From an uncultured Roseobacter sp. (GTDB taxonomy: Bacteria > Pseudomonadota > Alphaproteobacteria > Rhodobacterales > Rhodobacteraceae): a stretch of DNA of 64,000 nt. The position numbers and the translations under genes are program-made. The stretch's first letter is position 1, and each line of letters starts with the position of its first letter. This document shows, one piece after another, positions 27,589 to 36,441 of the stretch. The notes under the pieces were generated by a model. It saw only the letters and a program-made list of their open reading frames with translations, searched no databases and had not been told where the DNA came from. The stretch is from positions 248,001 to 312,000 of the forward strand of contig NZ_CANMNK010000006.1 in the NCBI RefSeq assembly GCF_947499265.1, read 5' to 3'.

Positions 27589-28383
27589 ATGGATATCGAC
27601 AGCCTGGTCACAATCGACCCCCAGCGACCCCGCAAGCTGCGTGGGCCGCTGAAGACGTTTTTGCTCCAGAGCTTTGCGCAGACCTGCCGCAAACCGATCC
27701 GGCTGGTGCAGGTCGGCGCGAATGACGGCAAGATGGCCGACCCCGTCTACCCATTTATCGCGAAAGGCGGTTGGACCGGGCTTCTGATCGAGCCGCACCC
27801 GATTTACTTTGCGGAGCTACAGGCGTTGCATGCTGGCAATCCCGATCTTGTTCTGCGCAACCTGGCCATTTCCGATGCGCCGGGCTCCCTGGAGCTGTTC
27901 CATCTCAACGAGGCGGCGCGGGACCGGTACCCGCATGGGCTGCGCGGGTGCGCCTCGCTGGAGCGCGGGCGCATGGAGGAGGCCCTGCAGCGGGGCAAGA
28001 AGCGCAAGAATGTGACCGTGCGCGAGGATGACATTGCCAGCACGCAGGTTGAGGTCAGCACGCTGCAAACGGTGCTGAAAGAAGAGGGCCTGCGTCAGGT
28101 CGATATCTTCGTGATTGATGTCGAAGGGCACGAAACCCGCGTGCTGAACAGTTTTAATCTGAAAGCGCTCAAGCCAAAGCTGATGATCATCGAATGCAAC
28201 GGGTCGGATGTCGGGGATGAGAATGCGATTGTCGGCGCGATGAAAGAGGCAGGTCTGCGCGTTTCGCGTTTTGGTGATGATCTGATTGGCATCCGTCCGG
28301 GTGCGATCAAAATCCCGATGGAAGCGATGCTGCACTTTCTGGCGATTGCGCCCCTGCCGCTGGATGACGCCTCGACCGATTGA
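27589..28383 (+). CDS. FkbM-family methyltransferase
   Basis: The protein has 264 residues; ATG 27589 follows a GGGA 9 bases upstream. The SAM fold shows LVQVGANDGKMADPVYP (motif I), WTGLLIEPHPIYFAEL (motif II acidic residue), LAISDAPGSLELF and the family mark DIFVIDVEGHETRVLNSF. FkbM proteins methylate hydroxyls in sugars and polyketides. It lies 29 bases after the fusion gene, so they probably form one operon that O-methylates the same glycan. Confidence 0.85.
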   Translation: MDIDSLVTIDPQRPRKLRGPLKTFLLQSFAQTCRKPIRLVQVGANDGKMADPVYPFIAKGGWTGLLIEPHPIYFAELQALHAGNPDLVLRNLAISDAPGSLELFHLNEAARDRYPHGLRGCASLERGRMEEALQRGKKRKNVTVREDDIASTQVEVSTLQTVLKEEGLRQVDIFVIDVEGHETRVLNSFNLKALKPKLMIIECNGSDVGDENAIVGAMKEAGLRVSRFGDDLIGIRPGAIKIPMEAMLHFLAIAPLPLDDASTD

Positions 28384-28400
28384 GGTGCTTTAGATCCGGT

Positions 28401-28630
28401 TCAGATCGTCTTGGTGATCGGATAGGCATCGGTCACAGCTCCGTGCAGGGTGGAAAATCGCGGGCGCAGGTCCGTGACTTTATTCGTATATGTTTCCGCG
28501 AGGGTCAAACGCACCTTGTCGAGTAATCCCGCTGCAGCATCGCGTTCCAGAATGCTCAATTCCGCGCCACCGATGTCCAGTTTCAGAAATGCGATTTCGC
28601 GACGCCTCTGCGTCAAATCGTCGGTCCGAG
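28401..28630 (-). pseudogene. C-terminal fragment of a second FkbM methyltransferase
   Basis: On the minus strand about 75 codons ending at TGA 28401-28403 read IAFLKLDIGGAELSILERD and then a helix-rich tail (LAETYTNKVTDL). This is the FkbM block D-I/V-x-G-A-E and its sequel, without any of the SAM-binding N-terminus. The open frame continues to 28754 but overlaps the end of the next gene in a different frame. I infer a truncated relic of a methyltransferase gene that stood downstream of the gene at 28645. Confidence 0.6.
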
Positions 28631-28644
28631 AGTCTCGTTTGACT

Positions 28645-30546
28645 TCAAGTTTGCTTATCCTGTCGAAACATGGTGAGGGCGGCGTCGAGCGGGCGTTCTT
28701 CGAGGGGCGCAAACCCCAGAGCCATGAGCCTTTCTGCGCAGGTTGTCTGATCACACAGCCCCCCCAAAGCCCGCGCGCCGATGATAATCCGTTGCGGAAG
28801 GGCGTTCTTTTGGCTGTGCAGTGCCGTGTCGATCATCTCGGCGGTCAATCTGGGGTCGTTGATATAGAGGATCGTGCAATCGGTCTGTGTGATCAGGGTC
28901 GTCAAACCAGATGAAACATGTTGCCCATCGTTGGGATGAAAGAGCGGCGTCTTCAGAAGCTTCCGTTTTGCCGATTGCGCGATATCATTGTCATTCCAGA
29001 TCCGTGCCGCCGTCACGACAAGGGGATAGCGCTCTTCTTGCGCGACAATCGTCATATCGGGGAAGAGGCACGACAGACGGGCGGCCAGGAACCCGATGCC
29101 CGCGCCAACCTCCAGATAGCGATCTTTGGGCTTGATCAGGCCCGGCAAACGCCGCGCATGGTTACGCTCGAATTTGCCATCCATGATGGCTTGCAAAGCC
29201 ACCGCGCCAAATACACGCGGGTCAGCGGGCAATTTGATCTGGTTGTTGACAAAGGTGGCCACCGGCGCGCCATCCGAGAGATCGATGTTGCCGGTGACAT
29301 AAGGGTTCGCCGAGGCTGAAATGGAGGGTTCCGACCGGTACTCCCGTTTCTTCTTCGGGGCTTGGGCGAGCTTTTGCTCAATCGATGACATCTGTGCGGC
29401 GATCTTCTGGGTGTCGCGCTGTTGCGGCGGTTTGGCAATCACCTGCGTAATCGGCACGTTGGACGCCTCCCTGAGGCTGCTTACCAGCTGATCATAGGCG
29501 GCTGTCTTCTTGAAGGCTTCAAGACGGTTTTCGATGTCCGTGACCGCCTTGTGATGCAGCTTTGCCAATACCTCGTCCGTCAGGAGCAGATCCATGATTT
29601 CACGCCGACGGGCGCTGTGACCCATGGCGGCGTCATCCACGGTTTCATTCCGATCCTGCAGCGACCAATAGTCGGCGTTATATTTATCCTTTTTGTTGTT
29701 CACATTGCCACGCAGTTTACGGATGGCATAGCTGTCCATCGACTTGATCGCGTAGTGGTTCATTTGCGCCCAGTCATATCCCACGGTGCGGACAATGGAG
29801 CGCCAGCCCCGGAACTTGAAGTAATCCTCCATCCAGCGCCCGGACCCGTTCAACCAGCGCACAGAATGCGGAAACTCACTTTCCAGATGTTTGTTCTTTA
29901 TCTTGGGGCGATGGATGCCCAGCCGCCAGTATTCCGGGTCGAACTTGAAAAGCGTTTTGACACCCCAGCCCTTGTTCCAAAGCGGGGGCGCAGCGTTCAG
30001 GTACTGCTCCGTCACCGGCGCGCGGGACCAGTGCTGCACCCCGCTCGATCCAAATATGCGCCAGGTAATGACAATCCCGTTCGCGCCCACCTCCTGCGCG
30101 GCACCGATCATGTCATCCAGCGTTCGATTGCCGTATTTGATGCATAGGAATTCGTCCGCATCGAACACCAGAACCCAATCGCTGTTGCGCACGATGGGCT
30201 CTTCCTGTGCGTACTTCAGTGCTGAGGGTTGCGGTTTGACCCCGTCAGGAATGTCATTGCGGCGATGATGTGCGAGCCCGAGTTCCTCAAGACGGATCAG
30301 CATGTCGTCGGTGCCATCCGAACAATCGTTGGTGTAAACGACAAGATCGGTAAATCCGAGGCTAAGGTGATGCGCGACCCACTCCAATAGATAAGGTCCC
30401 TCATCCTTCATCATGGAAACAGCTGTCAGCCGACCATGAGGGCTGACATGACGCTTGAGGGGGAAATCGACAGTGCCAAAGATATCAGAGACATCTCTTC
30501 CCTGGCCGCTGTGGTCTTTCTGCTTCGGTTTGCTCATACCAGCCAT
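28645..30546 (-). CDS. glycosyltransferase (family 2/92-like) with C-terminal methyltransferase-like domain
   Basis: The protein has 633 residues from ATG 30546; ATG 30537 and TTG 30585 are alternatives, none with a clear ribosome site. The N-terminal ~300 residues have VSMMKDEGPYLLEWVAHHL, LVVYTNDCSDGTDDML and WVLVFDADEFLCI with a DAD metal site, a pattern of the Glyco_tranf_2_4 family. A charged linker (KKKREY) follows. Residues about 470-600 hold KDRYLEVGAGIGFLAARLS and a later acidic loop, a SAM methyltransferase fold. The fused arrangement suggests coupled sugar transfer and methylation. Confidence 0.65.
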   Translation of the reverse strand: MAGMSKPKQKDHSGQGRDVSDIFGTVDFPLKRHVSPHGRLTAVSMMKDEGPYLLEWVAHHLSLGFTDLVVYTNDCSDGTDDMLIRLEELGLAHHRRNDIPDGVKPQPSALKYAQEEPIVRNSDWVLVFDADEFLCIKYGNRTLDDMIGAAQEVGANGIVITWRIFGSSGVQHWSRAPVTEQYLNAAPPLWNKGWGVKTLFKFDPEYWRLGIHRPKIKNKHLESEFPHSVRWLNGSGRWMEDYFKFRGWRSIVRTVGYDWAQMNHYAIKSMDSYAIRKLRGNVNNKKDKYNADYWSLQDRNETVDDAAMGHSARRREIMDLLLTDEVLAKLHHKAVTDIENRLEAFKKTAAYDQLVSSLREASNVPITQVIAKPPQQRDTQKIAAQMSSIEQKLAQAPKKKREYRSEPSISASANPYVTGNIDLSDGAPVATFVNNQIKLPADPRVFGAVALQAIMDGKFERNHARRLPGLIKPKDRYLEVGAGIGFLAARLSCLFPDMTIVAQEERYPLVVTAARIWNDNDIAQSAKRKLLKTPLFHPNDGQHVSSGLTTLITQTDCTILYINDPRLTAEMIDTALHSQKNALPQRIIIGARALGGLCDQTTCAERLMALGFAPLEERPLDAALTMFRQDKQT

Positions 30547-30773
30547 CAGAATTTGCTGACCGTTTTTTGGTATTTGCTGCAACAACGGCCGTTTTTCGTT
30601 GATTTTACAATGTCAGACACCCGTGCCCATGAACAGTGGCAAATCCGTCAATGCGCCGGGTTGTGGACGCCTGGCCCCGGAAAGCGCTGGACATGCCGGA
30701 CCCAACTGCGCCATCTTTGCACGCAACCAAATAACAACTGTCGGGCAGCGACAAACCTAGGTGGGAAAATTTG

Positions 30774-31583
30774 ATGGCAGCGCTCAATCGTCGACCGGTC
30801 GCGTCTTTGTGGATTGGTGATAAGCTTCATTATATCAACCAACTCTGCCTTAAATCACACATTCTTGCAGGCCATCCGACGACGCTCTACTGCACCGATG
30901 AGGTGACGAATGCGCCCGAGGGGGTCGAAATCCGCCCGGCCTCTGAGATCATGGATATCGACATGGGTATTGTCGAGCAGACGAGCGCGTCTTTTCTGTC
31001 CAATGTCTTTCGCTACCAGATGATCCGCAAGACGGATGCGATCTGGATCGATTGCGACGCGTTTTGCCATAAGCCGTTCCCCGATGAGATGACGCATATC
31101 TATGCCGGGCATGGATTTCTGGGCGCGTTGAACTGCGGCGTGGTGTACATCCCGCCACAGGGCGAGCTGATTGATCTGCTGATGGACTACTATGAAAATC
31201 TGCCCGACGCACCGCCATGGTTCAATAAGAACCAGCGCCGGAAGCTGGACCGCATGACAGATGCATCGCACGCCGTGCGCATCTACAAGGCCGAACGGAC
31301 GGCTTTTGGGCCGCAGGCCTTTACCTATTTCGCCAAGCAGACCGGCGATTATGAAAAAGCGCTCGACAACAGTTACCTCTATCCCGTGCCGTTCCAGTTG
31401 AACGATGTGTTCTTTGATCCTTACGGGCGGGTCGAGGGCCACTTTACGGAGAATACGCTTTCGGTTCACCTCTACACGAACGGCACAAAACCCTGGTGGC
31501 GCAAGAACCCGCCGCTTGAAGGATCCTATGTCTGGCGCATGTGCGAAAAGATCGGGATCGAGCCTGAAAAAGCGTTGAAGTAG
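30774..31583 (+). CDS. GT-A-like sugar transferase with DxD motif
   Basis: The protein has 269 residues from ATG 30774. ASLWIGDKLHYINQLCLKSH, HPTTLYCTDEV and SNVFRYQMIRKTDAIWIDCDAFC form the start of a GT32/capsule-type sugar-binding region, with D-C-D in the DxD position. The C-terminal part (NDVFFDPYGRV, HLYTNGTKPWW) fits the acceptor half. No membrane segment is visible, so it works on the cytoplasmic face. It is the first of two adjoining transferases, three bases before the next start. Confidence 0.6.
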   Translation: MAALNRRPVASLWIGDKLHYINQLCLKSHILAGHPTTLYCTDEVTNAPEGVEIRPASEIMDIDMGIVEQTSASFLSNVFRYQMIRKTDAIWIDCDAFCHKPFPDEMTHIYAGHGFLGALNCGVVYIPPQGELIDLLMDYYENLPDAPPWFNKNQRRKLDRMTDASHAVRIYKAERTAFGPQAFTYFAKQTGDYEKALDNSYLYPVPFQLNDVFFDPYGRVEGHFTENTLSVHLYTNGTKPWWRKNPPLEGSYVWRMCEKIGIEPEKALK

Positions 31584-31585
31584 AA

Positions 31586-32476
31586 ATGGATACGAAGGTG
31601 GCTGCCGCGGACGGCAAGGATGCGTCGCTGACAATATTCTACATCGTTGAGCCACCTGAATACGAGATCATGGCCAGCTACCTCTTGGCCTCGATCCGCA
31701 CGCGATTTCCTGCAAACGTCAAGGCCATCGGGTATTGCCCCAAGCACCGGTACCACGAGCTGCATCCGGCCGTGCATGTGGCGCATGAAAAAATGGGCGC
31801 GGAGATCAGAACCTTCGATACGGATGGACGGTTTGAGCCTGCCTATCCGCATGGCAACAAAATTCTGGCCTGCCTGGAACCCCGTGAGACCGAATGGTCG
31901 ATGTTTGCGGATTCGGATGTGCTTTTCATTCGTGACAATACGCCGGGGAATATTCTGCGCGCGGGGCATGTGTCTTGCTCGATGGCAGCGTCGATGCTCT
32001 GGGCGGAACAATCGATCTGGGAGGACATCTACGGCGCGCTGGAGATGGACATCCCCCCTGAACGGTATCGATTGATGCGGCGCAGCAAAGGTCCGGTCAT
32101 TCCCTATTTCAGCTCCGGGCTGGTGGCTTTCCCCGAGACCGACACCACCGGCAAAGGTCGGTTTCCGGATGTCTGGTACGAGACGGCGCAGATCGTCGAT
32201 CAGGTCGAAACCCTGGATCGCCGCCGCCCCTATCTGGATCAGATGACCTTGCCCGCAGCAATTCGCAGGGCCGGTCTGGACTGGAATATTCTGCCCGAAG
32301 AGCAGCATTTCATCCTTGGCGGCAAGCTGAGGAACCAGCCCTTTCCCGAGGATCGGGAAATTTTCACCATCCATTACCGTAACATGGACAACCTGCGCAG
32401 ATCCGGAAAACTTGGCGAAGCGCGGGACAATCACAACAGGCTGACGGGGACGAAGTTTGTCCGACGGCTTGTCTAG
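31586..32476 (+). CDS. GT-A-like glycosyltransferase
   Basis: The protein has 296 residues and starts three bases after the previous stop. TIFYIVEPPEYEIMASYLLA is an N-terminal beta-alpha unit, and EWSMFADSDVLFIRDN carries a D-x-D-x-x metal site. PYFSSGLVAFPETD and RRPYLDQMTLPAAIRRAG fit the acceptor region. It has the size of single-domain GT-A proteins. The family number cannot be fixed. Its tight coupling with the previous gene suggests the two act in succession on the same chain. Confidence 0.55.
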   Translation: MDTKVAAADGKDASLTIFYIVEPPEYEIMASYLLASIRTRFPANVKAIGYCPKHRYHELHPAVHVAHEKMGAEIRTFDTDGRFEPAYPHGNKILACLEPRETEWSMFADSDVLFIRDNTPGNILRAGHVSCSMAASMLWAEQSIWEDIYGALEMDIPPERYRLMRRSKGPVIPYFSSGLVAFPETDTTGKGRFPDVWYETAQIVDQVETLDRRRPYLDQMTLPAAIRRAGLDWNILPEEQHFILGGKLRNQPFPEDREIFTIHYRNMDNLRRSGKLGEARDNHNRLTGTKFVRRLV

Positions 32477-32525
32477 ATCAATTGCCGGGACGAGCCTCCA
32501 TTGCCTTAGAACAAAGCGTGACGCC

Positions 32526-33488
32526 CTAATCTTGGTTCCGTTTCAGATCGAAGGCGATTTGCAGCATAGCCTTCAGCAACGCAGGTTTGGTATCTGATCT
32601 GGCGGTCGCTTGCAGATCCGGGCTCGTCTGGCGCGGCGCGGGGAATAGTGTTTCCCGGTCGGGAAAAAACCGCTGCCGGAGCGCCGCGTCATCTGTCGCA
32701 AACCGGGCGCAAAACACCTGACGCTCTTCAGAGGTGAACAGGTCGCCTTGGCCGCTGAAACCGTTCAGGTCCAAAGCCTTTGCCGTTCGGAAAATCTTTC
32801 GCAGCTCCGCCGCTTCAAAATGCGGCGCCAACGCCAGCAGAATGTCGATGACATCCCTGCTGGGCGATACGTTATGCTCAACCTGTGCACTATCGAGATC
32901 CGTCGCGCTGAGCCCCAGAATAGCAGCGAAATCAGCGACAATATCCTGATTCACAAAACCGGCCCGATCATAGATGCGTGGTGTTATCTGCGCTTGCGGG
33001 TAGGTTTCAGACCACCCGTTCAGAAGCTTTTGGTAATTTGTGATGCGCTGGCATACACGACTTTCAAGAAACGCGTCGAACGGGATCGTAATGCGGCCAT
33101 TTTTCAAACGCTGTTTGTAAAAGGCCTCGGCATATTGATCCTGCCGTCGTAAATAGACCACAATTTTCATTGGAACAGCGTCAAGCGGTGGCAGGGACCG
33201 GCGGAATTTCGACGGTGGGATGAGAGAAAAAATTTCGCTTGAGAGCAGTATTTTCTCGCCACCCTCCGCCGCCCTGGCAAACTCGGCGGCAAAAGCATCC
33301 TGAAACTTGTGATCCGCGCCGTGCCGGGTAATCGCGTTTGCCAGATCATTATGCGCCGCGCGGTGTCTGCCCGTTTTGATGAATGCGATGTTTTCTTGGG
33401 CCAACACCTCCTCATTGACGCTCATCGCGTGCTGGATCGCCGTGGTTCCGGTTTTGGGCGTGCCAATGTGCAGGATGACTTCCGTCAT
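32526..33488 (-). CDS. PAPS-dependent sulfotransferase-like protein
   Basis: The protein has 320 residues from ATG 33488; the frame runs on upstream but without family features. The 5'-phosphosulfate loop LHIGTPKTGTTAIQ (residues 7-20) is clear, and VVYLRRQDQYAEAFYKQRL gives the 3'-phosphate-binding segment with its Arg. The tail is charged. It should move sulfate from PAPS to a glycan hydroxyl in the cytoplasm. It converges on the neighbouring glycosyltransferase gene and lies 1.1 kb from a sulfatase in the same island. Confidence 0.75.
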   Translation of the reverse strand: MTEVILHIGTPKTGTTAIQHAMSVNEEVLAQENIAFIKTGRHRAAHNDLANAITRHGADHKFQDAFAAEFARAAEGGEKILLSSEIFSLIPPSKFRRSLPPLDAVPMKIVVYLRRQDQYAEAFYKQRLKNGRITIPFDAFLESRVCQRITNYQKLLNGWSETYPQAQITPRIYDRAGFVNQDIVADFAAILGLSATDLDSAQVEHNVSPSRDVIDILLALAPHFEAAELRKIFRTAKALDLNGFSGQGDLFTSEERQVFCARFATDDAALRQRFFPDRETLFPAPRQTSPDLQATARSDTKPALLKAMLQIAFDLKRNQD

Positions 33489-33737
33489 GTTCTGCGGACG
33501 ATCAGTTTTAGGGGTCTCATGCTCTTCCTCTGCAAACGCCCGTCGCGCGTTGACGATCAAGATCAAAGTGCCAGCGGTCATCCCCTCCCGCAAGGGCGTG
33601 GTGCGATTTGGCATCAAAGCCACAACCCCCGGACATTTCTTTGGGGTGTTGGGCAATTGCAGCTAAGTTCAGTTTTCTTGGCTATAAACGAGCCAGACCG
33701 ACCGGTCCCAAAGCTGCCCACACGCGGAGGCGCGACG

Positions 33738-34481
33738 GTGGCAGGGCAAGAGACGCATGAGAGTATAAAAGATATGGGCATCAGCCTCATTCCCGGCAAA
33801 TTTTTAGCGCGTAACGCCAAACATGTAACGGACGCAAAGCGCGGTCTGGTTCTGGGTCGCCAGAAACTGCACCTCAAAGGCCATCGGCTTGTCAAACTTG
33901 CGCGTCAGCTGAAGCAATATGGCATTGAGGTTGCACCGGAAGACCTGGTCCAAGAGGACGGATTTACGGAGAAATTTCTCAGCGCCATTGGATATCCGAA
34001 GCTTGAGGCGATGGATTTCACCGCGTCGGAAGGTGCCGAGCACATCCACGATCTGAACAAGAAGGTGCCCAAGAAGCTCGAAGGCAAATTTGACCTGATC
34101 ATCGACGGCGGCACGACTGAGCATATTTTTCACATCGGTACGGCGCTGGAAAACTGCCATGCGATGTTGAAACCGGGTGGTGTGATGATGAGTTTTGTGG
34201 CTGCTGACGGCTGGTTTGGACATGGGTTTTTTCAGACCGGCCCGGATGTGACATGGCGATACTGGCATCATTGCCTTGGGTATCAGGTGCTTGAGGCCGG
34301 CGCGCAGGAGCGGCGCGGCAAACAGGAATACTTCGATATCCCGGACCCGTCAGGCCAACGGCGGGGCGGTGTGAGGGCGTTCAATGGCCCGACCATGCTG
34401 CTTTATGCGGTGCGCAAGCCGTTGGAGCCGAAGCCTAAAACCTTCCCCGTTCAGGGACATTATGTCGACTACGAGCGGTAG
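33738..34481 (+). CDS. SAM-dependent methyltransferase-like protein
   Basis: The protein has 247 residues from GTG 33738, chosen because GGAGG (33726-33730) stands exactly seven bases upstream; ATG 33774 is internal. The part KKLEGKFDLIIDGGTTEHIF and ENCHAMLKPGGVMMSF is the central and late portion of a class I methyltransferase, with DGG in the acidic loop. The N-terminal SAM motif is not typical. The gene is divergent from the sulfotransferase gene and probably methylates the same polymer. Confidence 0.55.
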   Translation: MAGQETHESIKDMGISLIPGKFLARNAKHVTDAKRGLVLGRQKLHLKGHRLVKLARQLKQYGIEVAPEDLVQEDGFTEKFLSAIGYPKLEAMDFTASEGAEHIHDLNKKVPKKLEGKFDLIIDGGTTEHIFHIGTALENCHAMLKPGGVMMSFVAADGWFGHGFFQTGPDVTWRYWHHCLGYQVLEAGAQERRGKQEYFDIPDPSGQRRGGVRAFNGPTMLLYAVRKPLEPKPKTFPVQGHYVDYER

Positions 34482-34588
34482 GTCTGATTGATCGACCTTG
34501 GGCGTGCCGTATGCCAAGGCCGCAACGCGCGAGAACTGGCCCGCATGTATGGCGTCTGGTCCGCCCAGGCACTTCAAGGAGATCCAGC

Positions 34589-35902
34589 CTAGGGCTGGTC
34601 AGGAATGTCGAGCCCATAGGATTTGCTGCAAGCGGCCAGCGCGGCGTAGGTCTCGGCATAGTCGGGATGCTGGGACCCAAGATTTCGCAACTGCCAGTAG
34701 TCGTCTTTCAGATTGTAGAATTCGGTGGTGCCATCCTGATATCTGATCAGGCGATAGTCGCCTTTACGGATCGACACATCATCATGGTGGAAAGTGGGGA
34801 CAACCCGATCAGGGGCAGCTTCGCCCCCGACTTGAGGGCGCAGGGACCGACCGACGCAATCGGCGAGGCCCGGCATTTCCGCATAATCCAGAACCGTTGG
34901 GCCGACATCGATCAGCGCCACGGGGTCGTGAACCTCTCGTGGTGTCTTCTGCGCCGGATCGTGAATAATGAAAGGCACCGCAGCAACCTGTTCCCACAAT
35001 GTGGATTTCTTGTAGCGGTTCCGGTTCCCGAGGTGAAAACCGTGATCCGACAGGATAATGACAATAGTGTTTTCCGCATGTCTTGACGCCTTCAACGCCT
35101 CCATCACCCGCCCGAAATGGAAATCGCCGTGGCTGAACGCGGAAAAATAATTGCGCACACTCATTTTCCACCAGCGGTCATCGCGAATGGCGATATTCGC
35201 TGAATAGTGTTCTGCCGCGTAGGGGTTTTCATCAAACCCGTCAGACCATGACGCGGGTTTCGTAAAGTTCTTGACGTCATACGTCTCCTTGAAGCGGGCA
35301 GGGGTGTAATGGGGGCCGTGCGGGCTGTAAAAACCGATTTCCCGATAGAACGGCTCACCCCTGTCATAGTCTTCCAGGAACTTGATCGCGGAATCTGCGG
35401 ATTGGTGGTCGTAGAACATGTTGTCATCTTCTTTGGCCGTCGTTCCAAAACCACGCCTGTGTCCGCCAAATTTTTTCTTCTCCACATCGGCTGGCAGGTT
35501 CATGTCGCTTCTGAACCGTTTTTGTTCATCCGAGTAGATCACCCGGTGAAAGCGTCTGCGAAGCGGTCGGTAGAGGTGATGCACCTTGCCGCCGGAGGAG
35601 CAGAAATAGCCATTCTCCTTCAGCCGGTAGGACCAGATTTCCTTGGGCGAAACGCGATCAAAGATATTCTGTTCGTTTTCGAAGATACCCAGTTCATGGG
35701 GCGTTTTTGCCGACATGAAACTGGACCGTGAAGGCCCGCAGATGGGTGACTGACAATATGCTGCGTGGAACACTGTGGATTGTTGGCAGAACCGGTCCAG
35801 ATTCGGGACCTGAAGGGGCTCCTTGAAGACGTCCTTGTATTTGTAAAAGGCAATCGCGTCGTCGAAGCTGACCACGATGATGTTTTTGCGCGATTTGTTC
35901 AT
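34589..35902 (-). CDS. sulfatase (iduronate-2-sulfatase-like)
   Basis: The protein has 437 residues. D14-D15 are calcium ligands, and C55-G-P-S-R59 is the sulfatase signature whose cysteine is turned to formylglycine by a dedicated enzyme not seen here. Later blocks are LSDHGFHLGNRNRYKKSTLWEQ and IDVGPTVLDYAEMPG. It hydrolyses sulfate esters. No signal peptide is visible, so a cytoplasmic enzyme is indicated unless the start is mis-set. With the sulfotransferase nearby this island holds both an adding and a removing activity for sulfate. Confidence 0.85.
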   Translation of the reverse strand: MNKSRKNIIVVSFDDAIAFYKYKDVFKEPLQVPNLDRFCQQSTVFHAAYCQSPICGPSRSSFMSAKTPHELGIFENEQNIFDRVSPKEIWSYRLKENGYFCSSGGKVHHLYRPLRRRFHRVIYSDEQKRFRSDMNLPADVEKKKFGGHRRGFGTTAKEDDNMFYDHQSADSAIKFLEDYDRGEPFYREIGFYSPHGPHYTPARFKETYDVKNFTKPASWSDGFDENPYAAEHYSANIAIRDDRWWKMSVRNYFSAFSHGDFHFGRVMEALKASRHAENTIVIILSDHGFHLGNRNRYKKSTLWEQVAAVPFIIHDPAQKTPREVHDPVALIDVGPTVLDYAEMPGLADCVGRSLRPQVGGEAAPDRVVPTFHHDDVSIRKGDYRLIRYQDGTTEFYNLKDDYWQLRNLGSQHPDYAETYAALAACSKSYGLDIPDQP

Positions 35903-36441
35903 TTCAGGTTGGTCCTGTGAGAAAATTCGTGGGTTTTACTAGGAATTGTGGGTGGTTGTCTGTCGGCCCCGAATGAACGTGCCATGTCGAGTGTTACTAC
36001 AGGATTGGAGAGGGTGCCATCGGGATGAGCCGCTTGGGTGAGCGGCGCTCAGAACCAGGGCTGGGAAGTCTTGTCGCGGTACTTTCGTGTGGCGAATGAG
36101 GGTCCTTAAGCTTTGACCCCGAGGGCGACAATCAAAGTGGTCGCGGTGCAGATACTGGCTGGCTCAGGTTTGCAGAACCGCTCCGGGTAGAGAATGCACG
36201 GTCTGCAGACGCCGGAAGATTTGCGCCCGCAGCACTCTCCAATCCGCAATGATCAGGCATTTTCCAACTGTGAATGTTAACGGCAGGGGCGGCTTCATCA
36301 CTGCGCTGTGCAGATGCCTATTTGGGCGATTTGGGGGGCTGGCAGCCGGGTTTCCATAATTTTCTTGACTCGCAATTACACTCAGATCATTCTGTATGTC
36401 AGTACAAATGTGCTGATATACAGAACAACAGGGAAATCACA
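35903..36441. promoter_or_regulatory. 539-base intergenic region upstream of the amino-acid transporter
   Basis: No gene is supported here; the frame of the downstream gene is open from 36274 but lacks coding character. A hairpin GCCGCT/AGCGGC sits near 36030. TTGACT at 36365-36370 is a candidate -35 box with a weak -10 match around 36388-36393. The operator described in the next entry overlaps the -10 side. Confidence 0.45.
36390..36425. promoter_or_regulatory. 13-bp inverted repeat, likely operator of the transporter operon
   Basis: TTCTGTATGTCAG (36390-36402) and CTGATATACAGAA (36413-36425) are inverted copies that match at 12 of 13 positions, ten bases apart. The site ends 16 bases before the start codon of the binding-protein gene, so a bound repressor would block transcription. 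The right arm continues a motif found in two other promoters of the region (42436-42454 and 46069-46087). Confidence 0.6.
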
